DNA of 64,000 nt from assembly GCF_003591515.1 (NCBI RefSeq), contig NZ_QZCG01000009.1, positions 1 through 64,000 on the forward strand, in the 5' to 3' direction. Origin of the DNA: Paracoccus onubensis (GTDB taxonomy: Bacteria; Pseudomonadota; Alphaproteobacteria; Rhodobacterales; Rhodobacteraceae). Positions 17,907 to 25,133 of this stretch are shown here, piece after piece. Every line of letters begins with the position of its first letter. The first letter of the stretch is position 1. Both the position numbers and the translations under genes were made by a program. Below the pieces are notes generated by a model. It made no database searches and had not been told where the DNA came from. It saw only the letters and a program-made list of their open reading frames with translations.

Positions 17907-18605
17907 ATGGTCCAACGCAACGAAACAATGGCCAAGCGCCCCGAACACCAAGGGGTTAGGTCCGCGACAGCCTACGCCAAGACCGACGCCCAATACGGGG
18001 CCGGGACCTCGCCAGCCAACGCCCTCGGGACCGCAGCCGAAGAAATGAGCAGCCCGACCGACCGCGAGAACATCCGCTTCAACGTCCTGAGAAACGCGCT
18101 GTACCACACAGCGCGTCGCCGCACGATGGAGCGGTGGAACCGCATCTTCAATTTTCTCGTGATTGCACTGGGCACAGCGGCAGTTGGCAATGCCTTGGTC
18201 GATTGGGGCGTTCAGGCATACTGGGGAGGGATGGCAGTTGCGATCACAGGGGCACTCCAGCTTGTTCTGGACTTCGGAGGACAAGCTCGCAACCATCAAT
18301 TGTTGCAGCGTGATTACTACCTGCTTCTTGCCGACATTGAGGAAATCTTGGAGGCCACAGAGGAACAGCGCGCCTCGTGGCAAGGGCGAATGATCCGCAT
18401 CACAGCAGATGAACCGCCGATGCTCCGCGCCATCGATGCAAAAGCCTATAACGACGCGATTGATGCAACCGGGTACTATGACGAGGATCAGCGGCTTGTA
18501 GTATCGTTCTGGGATCGTCTGGCAGGCAGTTATTGGGCGTTCGAAGGTAAGCAATACCCTAAAATCTGTGAAATCAAGGCCAAGAAGGCCATGCCCGAAA
18601 CCTGA
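17907..18605 (+). CDS. Two-TM, SLATT-like membrane protein
   Basis: About 232 residues if read from ATG 17907; the frame is open from 17778 and the start is uncertain. A soluble N-terminus leads to NIRFNVLRNALYHTARRRTM, then two membrane segments (FNFLVIALGTAAVGNALVDW and YWGGMAVAITGALQLVLDF) and a helical C-terminal domain RDYYLLLADIEEILEATEE. The layout resembles SLATT domains, two-TM predicted pore effectors found in defence systems. It stands alone on the plus strand inside a minus-strand operon. The family assignment rests on architecture only. Confidence 0.62.
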   Translation: MVQRNETMAKRPEHQGVRSATAYAKTDAQYGAGTSPANALGTAAEEMSSPTDRENIRFNVLRNALYHTARRRTMERWNRIFNFLVIALGTAAVGNALVDWGVQAYWGGMAVAITGALQLVLDFGGQARNHQLLQRDYYLLLADIEEILEATEEQRASWQGRMIRITADEPPMLRAIDAKAYNDAIDATGYYDEDQRLVVSFWDRLAGSYWAFEGKQYPKICEIKAKKAMPET

Positions 18606-18625
18606 GTTTATTTCAGGTACCACGA

Positions 18626-18763
18626 TCACCACCCGAAAACCTGCCGCACGGTTTCACCGCCCCAGCGGATCAACAGCGCCATGAAGAACGGCAGCGTCAG
18701 GAAGAGCGTGACGATCAGTGAAGCCTGGGCGGCGCGGAGGGCGAGATACTGCGCGAGGGTCAT
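18626..18763 (-). CDS. Very small membrane protein
   Basis: 45 residues, MTLAQYLALRAAQASL followed by the membrane segment IVTLFLTLPFFMALLI. It starts with ATG 18763 overlapping the stop of the preceding gene (ATGA) and ends at TGA 18628-18626. The coupling and the clean single TM support a real gene. Confidence 0.62.
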   Translation of the reverse strand: MTLAQYLALRAAQASLIVTLFLTLPFFMALLIRWGGETVRQVFGW

Positions 18764-19098
18764 GACGGATCCTCCGCGTCATCGAGCCTGAACGTCAGGC
18801 TCTCGACCTCGGTCAGGTTGATAACGAAGCCAACGTACCCAATCGCCTTGACGTGCAGCGATCCCGTGAAGCTCGCGCCGTCATGAACATCTGACAAAAG
18901 CTGATCGGCCTTCGAGAACGACACGCCCGGAAAGCGATCAGTGTTGCCACTTCGATACCTGATAATCAGCGTTCCGCTCGGCTCCTCCGCATCGACGTCG
19001 GCGATCTTACTAATGCGGGAACGCTTCGCATCGGCGTAGGAACGTCTCGCCTCAAGCTTGGCGATATCGACGTTCGTGAGCGTTGAAGTGAGTTGCAT
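18760..19098 (-). CDS. Hypothetical early phage protein, first gene of the left operon
   Basis: 112 residues from ATG 19098, which has GGAGAG five bases upstream. MQLTSTLTNVDIAKLEARRS, then GTLIIRYRSGNTDRFPGVSF and a beta-rich C-terminus. No domain recognised. It is directly downstream of two repressor-type operators, so it begins the repressed left operon that ends with xis and int. Confidence 0.68.
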   Translation of the reverse strand: MQLTSTLTNVDIAKLEARRSYADAKRSRISKIADVDAEEPSGTLIIRYRSGNTDRFPGVSFSKADQLLSDVHDGASFTGSLHVKAIGYVGFVINLTEVESLTFRLDDAEDPS

Positions 19099-19173
19099 AT
19101 TTCTCTCCATTTCCGCGATTGCTCCGTTGCCGTTCTGGCGAGCGGGTTCTCCTGCGGCATGAAGAAACAATAA

Positions 19174-19219
19174 GTGTGATACATCACACCGTCAATATAT
19201 AAAGTGTGATTTATCGCAC
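19174..19219 (-). promoter_or_regulatory. Left operators: two repressor-type palindromes
   Basis: GTGTGA-TACA-TCACAC (19174-19189, perfect arms) and AAGTGTGAT-TT-ATCGCACTT (core 19204-19219, one mismatch) lie 30 bp apart start to start, about three helical turns. They sit just upstream of the minus-strand early operon. The same palindrome recurs at 20394-20409 between repressor and cro, so they are probably the left operator pair of the phage repressor. Confidence 0.8.
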
Positions 19220-19283
19220 TTCGGTTCGCACCCTTCCCCGCGCTGTGGTAGAATCGGGGCATGGATAAGAACCAATAGCACAT

Positions 19284-19307
19284 GAAAAAGCCCGCTGATT
19301 CGCGGGC
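19284..19307 (-). terminator. Rho-independent terminator (minus strand)
   Basis: GCCCGC/GCGGGC stem (19290-19295 with 19302-19307) followed on the minus strand by TTTTTC. It would stop transcripts from the Cas2-like gene before they reach the left operon promoter. Confidence 0.7.
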
Positions 19308-19319
19308 GTAGGAGTTGAG

Positions 19320-19442
19320 ATGAAGCTAAAGGATAATGGTCACACGTATTCGGTCGAAGCATCCACTAGCGACGAAGAGAAGCGGCTGAACTCGATCACC
19401 GAGCGCCAGTTATGGTTATTGAGACAGCAAGCGTGGAGTTAA
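19320..19442 (+). CDS. Small phage protein (40 aa)
   Basis: MKLKDNGHTYSVEASTSDEE followed by a helical, basic C-terminus ending TAA at 19440-19442. AGGAG lies six bases before the ATG. It is the only plus-strand frame here with such a ribosome site and converges on the Cas2-like gene, overlapping it by 27 bases. Function unknown. Confidence 0.5.
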   Translation: MKLKDNGHTYSVEASTSDEEKRLNSITERQLWLLRQQAWS

Positions 19443-19688
19443 CCAGTCAATCACTTCCTGGCTGTTCCGACCGCACCATGGCTTCGAGAGCCGTATAACC
19501 AACAAATGGTCATTACTATCCAGAATCTGTTTAAACCGATCATACACTTGATCCGAAGTGAGGGTCGTATCAACCGCATATGAGCTTTCTGATAGCCTCG
19601 CCCAGCTACCAAAATCCTTAATCTTATCAACGATCTTAGGGCGAACGGTTTCCTTGTTTAGATCATAGGTAATCAGAAAAACGGTCAT
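19416..19688 (-). CDS. Standalone Cas2-like / VapD-like ferredoxin-fold protein
   Basis: 90 residues. MTVFLITYDLNKE matches the first strand of Cas2, with the Asp that binds metal in Cas2 and VapD (YDL). FGSWARLSESSYAVDTTL fits the second strand, and HLLVIRLSKPWCG a later one. This family (often labelled SinR-like in databases) occurs outside CRISPR loci in phages and islands. No CRISPR array or cas1 is present here. It may be a nuclease or toxin; activity is not known. It lies beside the repressor gene. Confidence 0.65.
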   Translation of the reverse strand: MTVFLITYDLNKETVRPKIVDKIKDFGSWARLSESSYAVDTTLTSDQVYDRFKQILDSNDHLLVIRLSKPWCGRNSQEVIDWLTPRLLSQ

Positions 19689-20006
19689 ATTATCCTCCCT
19701 GACAGTTTTCTGATTTCAGGGTCTGTCACTGACCTTGATTCTGCAAGCGTAAATCCGCCGATAATCTTTCCTTTGCCTGTCGAGGCTTATCCTTACCATG
19801 ACAATTTATCGCCTCGGGTTGGCGGCTACCCGCTCACACTATCTAGCCCGATTCTCGAAACTGTCACCAACCTATAGGCGCATACACAACCTGTTGTGTG
19901 GTTGTTCTTTCGTTCTCACTGGCTATGCAGGAAGCGCCATGGGAGAGGTGGTAGATGGAACCGACGCAAATCGCAGAAGCGACCGAATTTCAAATCTTGC
20001 TTGCAA

Positions 20007-20336
20007 TCATTGCTCTGACGCCGGCGCCCGAGGAAGGGATAAGATTGCCTCTGCCAGTCGCTCTTGCTCGTCTGGACCGTATTTCGAAAGAAGCTCTAGT
20101 AGGCGCGGCGCAATAACCGCATGGGGAGCATTCCCGGTTAGCTCATCAATGCTAGCGTTGAGTGCGGTTGCTAACTTGTAAACCGTCGAAAGCTTAGGGC
20201 TCTGCGAATTTCCTTCGAGAATATCCCGAACGGCACGGCGGTTCATGCCGGCCTTCTTAGCTAGGCTATCAGGATTATCTCCCTGAGCCTTCATTTCAGC
20301 TTCAAGCCTTCGGCGGAATATCTCGTTTATCTCCAT
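20007..20336 (-). CDS. Phage repressor, XRE-family (CI-like)
   Basis: 109 residues. DNPDSLAKKAGMNRRAVRDI is a clear XRE helix-turn-helix (about 20-45), continued by SPKLSTVYKLATALNASIDE. There is no LexA/CI peptidase domain, so it is not cleaved in the lambda manner. It is divergent from the Cro-like gene, with three GTGTGA motifs between them, and should maintain lysogeny by binding these sites. Confidence 0.85.
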   Translation of the reverse strand: MEINEIFRRRLEAEMKAQGDNPDSLAKKAGMNRRAVRDILEGNSQSPKLSTVYKLATALNASIDELTGNAPHAVIAPRLLELLSKYGPDEQERLAEAILSLPRAPASEQ

Positions 20337-20354
20337 GCGGGATTGATATTCCGG

Positions 20355-20409
20355 GTGTGAAGTTTCTGCGAGTGTGAAGTTTCTTCTTGCTATGTGTGAT
20401 TATTCACAC
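20355..20409. promoter_or_regulatory. Right operator region between repressor and cro-like genes
   Basis: GTGTGA-TTAT-TCACAC at 20394-20409 is a perfect palindrome with a 4-base centre. GTGTGAAGTTTCT occurs twice in direct orientation at 20355 and 20372, offering two half or degenerate sites nearer the repressor start. The arrangement of one strong and two weak sites resembles a lambda-type switch. Confidence 0.78.
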
Positions 20410-20422
20410 TACGTTGCGAGGC

Positions 20423-20650
20423 ATGACAGATACTGATGCCCTTCTTAATGAGATGAAAAGAGCGGCCGCTGACCTCAATATGTCGGTCTCTACGATTGGC
20501 AGATTGGCAGGTCAAGGTGGGCGCTTCCACGCCCGCCTTGAGGCAGGAAAGCGGGTATGGCCGGAGACGGCTGAAAGGGTGCGGGATGTCATTGCGCGCC
20601 TTCGTCATGAACGCGCGCCCAATTCCTGCAACCAGGAGGCGCGGGGATGA
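20423..20650 (+). CDS. Cro-like regulator
   Basis: 75 residues from ATG 20423, only 13 bases after the operator palindrome. LNMSVSTIGRLAGQGGRFHARLEAGKRVWPETAERVRDVIA reads as a small helix-turn-helix protein. As first gene of the right operon, divergent from the repressor, it takes the place of Cro. The ATG has no well-spaced ribosome site; translation may be leaderless or weak. Confidence 0.65.
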   Translation: MTDTDALLNEMKRAAADLNMSVSTIGRLAGQGGRFHARLEAGKRVWPETAERVRDVIARLRHERAPNSCNQEARG

Positions 20651-20955
20651 AACTCGCCGCGCCCCCGTTCTCCAATCCAACTCCAGTTTCACCATCACAA
20701 ATGAAACATGGAGACTCTTCGATGAAAAATCCTGCCGAAAATCCACGAAGGTGGTTTCGCAACATGCTATGGCGCGCTTTTCCATCGCCATCCGAGCATG
20801 ATCTGACCGTCAAGGCCGCGGGCGTCCTCGATGTCTCGCAGCGCCAAGTGAAGAACTGGCTACGCGAGGAACATGACGCTTCGCTGAAATACGTCATGGC
20901 CGTTCTGGCTATCGCGGGCGCCGAAATCGTCTTCGGCAAGATCGAGAGGCGGTGA
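20647..20955 (+). CDS. CII-like helix-turn-helix protein
   Basis: 102 residues, ATGA-coupled to the Cro-like gene. The C-terminal half HDLTVKAAGVLDVSQRQVKNWLREEHDASLKYVMAVLAI is a helix-turn-helix of the kind found in CII-like or YdaS-like phage regulators. An internal ATG (20722) could give a shorter form. It likely controls the lysis-lysogeny choice or replication. Confidence 0.62.
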   Translation: MKLAAPPFSNPTPVSPSQMKHGDSSMKNPAENPRRWFRNMLWRAFPSPSEHDLTVKAAGVLDVSQRQVKNWLREEHDASLKYVMAVLAIAGAEIVFGKIERR

Positions 20956-21095
20956 TGGGCAAGCTCTGCAATTACCTGCTGTATCGCTTCTACAGGGCGC
21001 GGTCTGTCCGCGCCCTGAACCTGCATCATCGTTTCAAAACGACAGCGGAAAAATTCTTCCAGCGCGGTGGCTTCGATTGGGATGAGGGGGATTAA
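20955..21095 (+). CDS. Small phage protein (46 aa)
   Basis: MGKLCNYLLYRFYRARSVRA and so on, basic N-terminus, acidic C-terminus (FDWDEGD). Start and stop overlap the neighbours by one base (TGATG and TAATG), which is the support for this short gene. Function unknown. Confidence 0.58.
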   Translation: MGKLCNYLLYRFYRARSVRALNLHHRFKTTAEKFFQRGGFDWDEGD

Positions 21096-21355
21096 TGAAG
21101 AATAGACCTGCCATTACTCGCGCGCGCGTCCGCGAAATGCTCCGGAATCGTAGCGTCGACCGCGTTGCGGCCGATCTGAAAATGGATCCCGAGGAAATTG
21201 AGCAGATTGCCGCGCTCACTGGCGGCGTGGTGCTGCGCTGTAACGATACCGGCAGCCAGTGGCGGGCAACGGGCTGGCGCGGTGCATATCGGCAGGTTTG
21301 TATGCGCGGCCTGACGGATTGGGATTGGTGGCCGATCGGCGGTGACCCAGCATGA
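21095..21355 (+). CDS. Hypothetical phage protein with possible helix-turn-helix
   Basis: 86 residues. ARVREMLRNRSVDRVAADLKMDPEEIEQIAAL looks like a helix-turn-helix; the C-terminal half is Trp/Gly rich. Coupled at both ends. Probably a DNA-binding early protein. Confidence 0.58.
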   Translation: MKNRPAITRARVREMLRNRSVDRVAADLKMDPEEIEQIAALTGGVVLRCNDTGSQWRATGWRGAYRQVCMRGLTDWDWWPIGGDPA

Positions 21356-21630
21356 TGGTCGATCACCAATATCAGCACCTGGCTTCAGTCTCATGCCGTG
21401 CCCTTTGGTGCGCCGTTCTGGCGAATGCATGGGTTGAGGCAATTTACCCATCATCTCGTGCCCACCCAGTCGAGATCCAGCAATCCCGCAACTGGTTCGG
21501 TAGCTCAGACTTCTTTCAGGTCTGCGCATTGGCCGGCGTTGAACCCAGCCAGGTCATGATGAAGTTCACAGCAGCTATCGCCTTGCGCAATCAGCCGACC
21601 AGGCGTGTTCGCGGGAGGGTAAGGGTATGA
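21352..21630 (+). CDS. Hypothetical early phage protein
   Basis: 92 residues, ATGA-coupled to both neighbours. The start HQYQHLASVSCRALWCAVLANAW is helical; the C-terminus is basic (RRVRGRVRV). It has the size and place of a DUF6280-like phage protein, but no motif is diagnostic. Confidence 0.6.
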   Translation: MMVDHQYQHLASVSCRALWCAVLANAWVEAIYPSSRAHPVEIQQSRNWFGSSDFFQVCALAGVEPSQVMMKFTAAIALRNQPTRRVRGRVRV

Positions 21631-22256
21631 GTGAAACCACAGAGTTCTGGGCCTATCCCCTCAAATTCGGCGACACGCTCAAGAATTTCGAGTGGATGCC
21701 GCTCTTCACGAAACGGCTGCTGACATCGCATTTCGTCAACGCGGCTGTTTATGCCGGCCGTCGCGAAGATATAGGTACCGCGCTACTCCTATGGGCTGCC
21801 AGTATGGAAAGTGACCCAGCAGGAACGTTGCCGGATGATGACGTGGATCTGGCGCAAGCCGCTCGTTTCGGAGCGGATGTCGAGGGCTGGCGCCGCGCGC
21901 GAGCCGGCGCTCTATATGGCTGGAAGCCTGTCCATATCGATGATGCGCCGCCGGGCGCGCAACCTCGCCTCGGCCATCCTGTCATAGCGGAAATCGCCGC
22001 CGATCAGTTCAGGCGCAAACGCGGACGTGAGCGGGGTCGCGAAGTTGCCGCCTGGGCCACGGTGAAATCCCGCGTCCGATCGAAGCTCCGGGAGGCGAAA
22101 CAGGCGCGTATTGCGGAAAATGAGCACGCCGTCGAGCAGATCGCGCAATGGCTCAAGGACAACGATCTCTACGTCACGGGCGAGAATGTTCGTGTTGCGC
22201 TCGAGGAAGTCATGGGCGGGCCGAAACTGGTCCACCTGAACGGGAGGGATGTCTGA
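21627..22256 (+). CDS. Probable replication-region protein, DUF1376-like
   Basis: 209 residues. The N-terminal part (FEWMPLFTKRLLTSHFVNAA ... GTALLLWAASM ... AGTLPDDDVDLAQAARFG) resembles the DUF1376 domain found at the start of phage replication-initiation proteins. The C-terminus is basic and helical. It lies directly before the repeat array and DnaA box, which supports a role in replication initiation. Confidence 0.65.
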   Translation: MSETTEFWAYPLKFGDTLKNFEWMPLFTKRLLTSHFVNAAVYAGRREDIGTALLLWAASMESDPAGTLPDDDVDLAQAARFGADVEGWRRARAGALYGWKPVHIDDAPPGAQPRLGHPVIAEIAADQFRRKRGRERGREVAAWATVKSRVRSKLREAKQARIAENEHAVEQIAQWLKDNDLYVTGENVRVALEEVMGGPKLVHLNGRDV

Positions 22257-22284
22257 CGCCGGTGTGATCCGGTCCTTTAAGTTG

Positions 22285-22377
22285 CTGTAATGCTGCTGAA
22301 ATCAACTGAAATGAACTGTAATGATTTCACTTCGTTTCAGATGGATTTCAGCAAGATTTCAGGTCCGCAACTGAAAT
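22285..22377. repeat. Helically phased CTGAAAT iteron array, putative phage origin
   Basis: Nine copies of a 7-mer, CTG(A/T)AAT or its complement ATTTCAG: direct at 22285, 22296, 22306, 22316; inverted at 22324 and 22334 (one mismatch each), 22345, 22356; direct again at 22371. Start-to-start distances are 11, 10, 10, 8, 10, 11, 11 and 15 bp, so all lie on roughly one face of the helix. Such arrays bind replication initiators. No coding frame with a ribosome site crosses it. Confidence 0.75.
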
Positions 22378-22463
22378 TGCCCTACAGGACAGGGACACAA
22401 CATCACACCGACAATGACATGGACAAAGACATAACACCTTTACAGGGCCGGCAGCGCCGCACC

Positions 22464-22472
22464 TGTGGATAA
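22464..22472 (-). promoter_or_regulatory. Perfect DnaA box
   Basis: TGTGGATAA, the complement of the consensus TTATCCACA, lies 87 bases after the iteron array and 37 before the next gene. It supports this gap (22257-22508) as a replication origin. Confidence 0.65.
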
Positions 22473-22508
22473 GTCAGAAAAAGAGCTGAGAAAGGAGGGA
22501 TGATTGCG

Positions 22509-23072
22509 ATGTCGGGTGTAACAGCGGAAGCGAGGGCGCGGGTTGATGCGCTGTTGTTTGAACCATTGGCGGGTTTGGCGCGTAAGCGCGGGGTGAGCGC
22601 CGAGAAGCATGAGAAAAGCTTGGATCGCTTGCGCGGTTGGCTCAGCTACATGTCGGATGACAATCTTCGGGCCATGCGCGACCTGATCGCGCGGCATGCA
22701 GTGAAGGGCGTCTGGCCCGAGGAAGGGTTGATCCGGCATTGGTCGATGACATTGCAATGCCCTCCTCCGCGCGATTGTGCCTATGCGCGCAGCCTGATCA
22801 AATCTGCAATGGGTCGCCAGGCAATGGCAGAGGGCTGGGCGGTCGAGCTGTTCCAGATCGCGAAGAAGCTCGGCCCGCCCCCGGGCAAATACATCATATC
22901 CCGCCTCAAGCAGGATGCCGACAGCAACAGGCACAAGCGGCGCGTAATCCGCGAGAACATCGAGGCCGGGCGGGCAACACCTGATGAAAAGCGCTGGCTG
23001 GAAAGCTGGCATGCCGAACTGGCCGAAATCGAAGCCATCCAATCCGCCGTGGAAGAAGGGACAGCAGCATGA
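22509..23072 (+). CDS. Hypothetical phage protein downstream of the origin
   Basis: 187 residues. ATG 22509 has AAAGGAGGG about ten bases upstream; ATG 22500 is too close to it. Helical throughout, with LDRLRGWLSYMSDDNLRAMR, CPPPRDCAYARSLIKSAMG and an acidic C-terminus. Its place after the origin suggests a replication or recombination helper, but no family is recognised. Confidence 0.65.
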   Translation: MSGVTAEARARVDALLFEPLAGLARKRGVSAEKHEKSLDRLRGWLSYMSDDNLRAMRDLIARHAVKGVWPEEGLIRHWSMTLQCPPPRDCAYARSLIKSAMGRQAMAEGWAVELFQIAKKLGPPPGKYIISRLKQDADSNRHKRRVIRENIEAGRATPDEKRWLESWHAELAEIEAIQSAVEEGTAA

Positions 23073-23767
23073 CAATGATCGACCGGGCGGCGGGCGCAGC
23101 GCGGCTGCTTGATGAGCGTGATCGTCTCGCAAGGCTGATCTTTCGCGCGCACCCTGCGGAAGGTTGCGGCCCGGCTATTCCGGTTGCGCCGGCGCGCGGG
23201 CCGCAACGCAGTGTGACGCCGCATGTCATGATGCCCGATCCGAAAGACAAAAGCGGCTGGAAGGTCGAGGAAACCGGTTGGCGCGGGTTCAAGGCGGCGC
23301 AGGCCATGGACATCTTCGACACGCTGGCGCTCAAGGCGGCGAAGCGGAAGGAGGTCCCACCCTTCACCAAGGGACAGGTGAATGTGGCTCGGCTCTATCG
23401 AGACCTTGTCGAACGGCATGATGCCGGCGGCATGAAGCTGGCCAGCCTTGAAGGCAGGGTAGCGTCCGGATCAGGCAAGGGCGGTGATTTCATGGATGCC
23501 TTCCTTGCCGAGGGCGAGGCGATCCGGCGGATGCAGCGAGCGATCGGCAATGGGGTCGCAATGCAGGTTCGTCGGGTTCGGCCATCGGTTCGGGGCGGGA
23601 AGTCGGCACGCAACATTCGCGATCGTGATCTGGTCGATGCGATCTGTCTGCATGGGAAATCGTTTCGCCAGGTGCTGGAGGTGCATGGGTGGACAGTCAC
23701 CGGTCGGAACGTGCAATCGCTCATCGGGGCGCTGGGTTGCGTTTTGAACCGCATGCAGCAATATTGA
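23069..23767 (+). CDS. Hypothetical phage protein with C-terminal helix-turn-helix
   Basis: 232 residues, ATGA-coupled to the preceding gene. The C-terminal LVDAICLHGKSFRQVLEVHGWTVTGRNVQSLIGAL resembles a helix-turn-helix, and the basic stretch before it (VRRVRPSVRGGKSARN) could contact DNA. As the last early gene before the late region it could be a late-gene activator. Confidence 0.6.
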   Translation: MTMIDRAAGAARLLDERDRLARLIFRAHPAEGCGPAIPVAPARGPQRSVTPHVMMPDPKDKSGWKVEETGWRGFKAAQAMDIFDTLALKAAKRKEVPPFTKGQVNVARLYRDLVERHDAGGMKLASLEGRVASGSGKGGDFMDAFLAEGEAIRRMQRAIGNGVAMQVRRVRPSVRGGKSARNIRDRDLVDAICLHGKSFRQVLEVHGWTVTGRNVQSLIGALGCVLNRMQQY

Positions 23768-23838
23768 GGCCGTCAAAACGCCAATAAAGTAATCCCTGTG
23801 CTTATTCCCTTTGCTCAGACCATGCAGAAGGCCTCATA

Positions 23839-24264
23839 ATGCAACAACAGCCCAAGTATTTTTACACGACATTACACGTTTCCAAAGGTGGCGGCGTTTC
23901 TGCAATAAGGAATAAATCCAAGGGCAGTATCGCCAAACTGGCACAGGACATTGCCAGCGTTATTGGCTTTATGGTCAATCAGTGGAAGATCAAACAAGAG
24001 ATGGACCGCTTAGAGCCAGAAATCGATGAATATATGTCGACAGATGGCGGTGTGCTCGTTCAATTCTCATATGCCGTCCCTCCGCTTGTCAGTGGAAACA
24101 GTCATAATCCAATGTTTCAAGGCGCCAGTATCGCCGGATATGGGTGCAGTGAAGAGCAGGTGATCAAAAAGTGGGAAAGCCTGCAAAAGTTAGGCACAAT
24201 CAGACCATATTATGGGGAAGGCTGGACATGGGAAACTTCGCTTGTATGGGTCACGAGCCAGTAA
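23839..24264 (+). CDS. Hypothetical protein
   Basis: 141 residues (MQQQPKYFYTTLHVSKGGGV...), AT-richer than its neighbours. Contains QDIASVIGFMVNQWKIKQEM and a beta-rich second half ending GEGWTWETSLVWVTSQ. AAGG lies about eight bases before the ATG. No domain recognised; it may be an accessory gene between early and late modules. Confidence 0.58.
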   Translation: MQQQPKYFYTTLHVSKGGGVSAIRNKSKGSIAKLAQDIASVIGFMVNQWKIKQEMDRLEPEIDEYMSTDGGVLVQFSYAVPPLVSGNSHNPMFQGASIAGYGCSEEQVIKKWESLQKLGTIRPYYGEGWTWETSLVWVTSQ

Positions 24265-24312
24265 AACACGCAAAGCCAAATATGTTTTAACGCCGATGGG
24301 AAAAATTCTTCC

Positions 24313-24344
24313 TTGACGGCTTAGGACACACGGGCGCATAAGTA
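24313..24344 (+). promoter_or_regulatory. Possible late promoter
   Basis: TTGACG at 24313-24318 and CATAAG/TAAGTA at 24337-24344 with 18-20 bases between. It precedes the HNH-terminase-structural run. Assigned by eye only. Confidence 0.35.
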
Positions 24345-24362
24345 TTGCCATCATCTAGACGT

Positions 24363-24394
24363 GCGCCCGCCGGGATCAGCCTCCCCGCGGGCGC
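24363..24394. terminator. Strong GC hairpin before the HNH gene
   Basis: GCGCCCGC (24363-24370) pairs with GCGGGCGC (24387-24394), a perfect 8-bp stem with a 16-base loop, followed by TCTTCGTCTC. It could end the early transcript or act as an antitermination target, because it lies between the possible promoter and the late genes. The surrounding gap 24265-24542 has no other gene. Confidence 0.4.
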
Positions 24395-24542
24395 TCTTCG
24401 TCTCCGCGCTTTTGCCTGTGCCCCTCCCGTTCTCCATTCGGGTCGTACTCACATACTTGGGGCACAGACATGAGCGCGGCCCCGCGGGATGTCGGAGGGA
24501 CTTTCCTCAATCGCCGCGCTCTTCGGTTTACAGGAGGCAATC

Positions 24543-24890
24543 ATGTCGCGCTTCAGTCTGTACAAGACGACGCGCTGGAAACGTTCCCGCCTCGACCATT
24601 TATCTCGTGAGCCGATATGCCGATACTGTCGTCAGATGGGGTTCGTGAATGACGGTTCACTGACCGCCGCCGGTGAACGGCAATCCAATCCGAAGCGGCG
24701 ATTCCTGGTTGTTGACCATATCGTGCCCCATCGCGGAGACCTTGCCCTGTTCTGGGATCAGGCCAATTGGCAGACGCTATGTCCGGATCACCATGACATC
24801 GTCAAGCAGCGCGAAGAGGTCAGAGGCTTCTCCAATGCTCGCGGGCCGGATGGCTGGCCCCTCGATCCGCATCACCCGGCCAACCGGTAG
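24543..24890 (+). CDS. HNH endonuclease, packaging-associated
   Basis: 115 residues from ATG 24543 with AGGAGG five bases upstream. CRYC near residue 27 and CPDHHD later hold the zinc-site cysteines and the HNH histidine/asparagine-type core (VVDHIVPHRGD ... NWQTLCPDHHDIVKQ). Such HNH proteins sit beside terminase genes and assist DNA cleavage during packaging. Confidence 0.85.
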   Translation: MSRFSLYKTTRWKRSRLDHLSREPICRYCRQMGFVNDGSLTAAGERQSNPKRRFLVVDHIVPHRGDLALFWDQANWQTLCPDHHDIVKQREEVRGFSNARGPDGWPLDPHHPANR

Positions 24891-24995
24891 GGGGTGTCGG
24901 AAAGTCCAGGAGGGCATCGGCTGGGGACCGGTGATGTACAGGAGTATGATCAGCACTATGGGTATCCCCAACAGGTAAGCGATAATTCCCTTCAT
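24777..24995 (-). CDS. Small single-pass membrane protein, stress-type moron
   Basis: 72 residues. MKGIIAYLLGIPIVLIILLY is a short membrane segment typical of a family of tiny proteins near stress genes in alphaproteobacteria. AGGAG lies seven bases before the ATG. The C-terminal half runs antisense into the HNH gene for 114 bases, unusual for a real gene, so the native stop may once have been earlier. It lies downstream of the DUF892 gene on the same strand. Confidence 0.5.
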   Translation of the reverse strand: MKGIIAYLLGIPIVLIILLYITGPQPMPSWTFRHPLPVGRVMRIEGPAIRPASIGEASDLFALLDDVMVIRT

Positions 24996-25133
24996 TTTCG
25001 TCTCCTCGATGGCAGAAATGAACTGTCCGGATGAGCCGATTAAAGCTCCATCCGCGCCCTAGTCGCGCTCATGATCTGGAGTGTGCGTCCGCCGAGTTAC
25101 CCCGTGCAGACGCACTTAGTTTCGCAAGCGGTT

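Noticed and set aside
19955-20116. 53-codon plus-strand frame after a GAGAGG
   Set aside because: Mostly antisense to the repressor 3' end and without any recognisable feature; kept out as unproven.
22285-22377. Repeat array considered as a CRISPR
   Set aside because: Units are 7 bases at 10-11 bp spacing in both orientations; there are no spacers of CRISPR length and no cas1.
22290-22472. 60-codon frame across the iteron array
   Set aside because: No ribosome site, and the repeats explain its composition.
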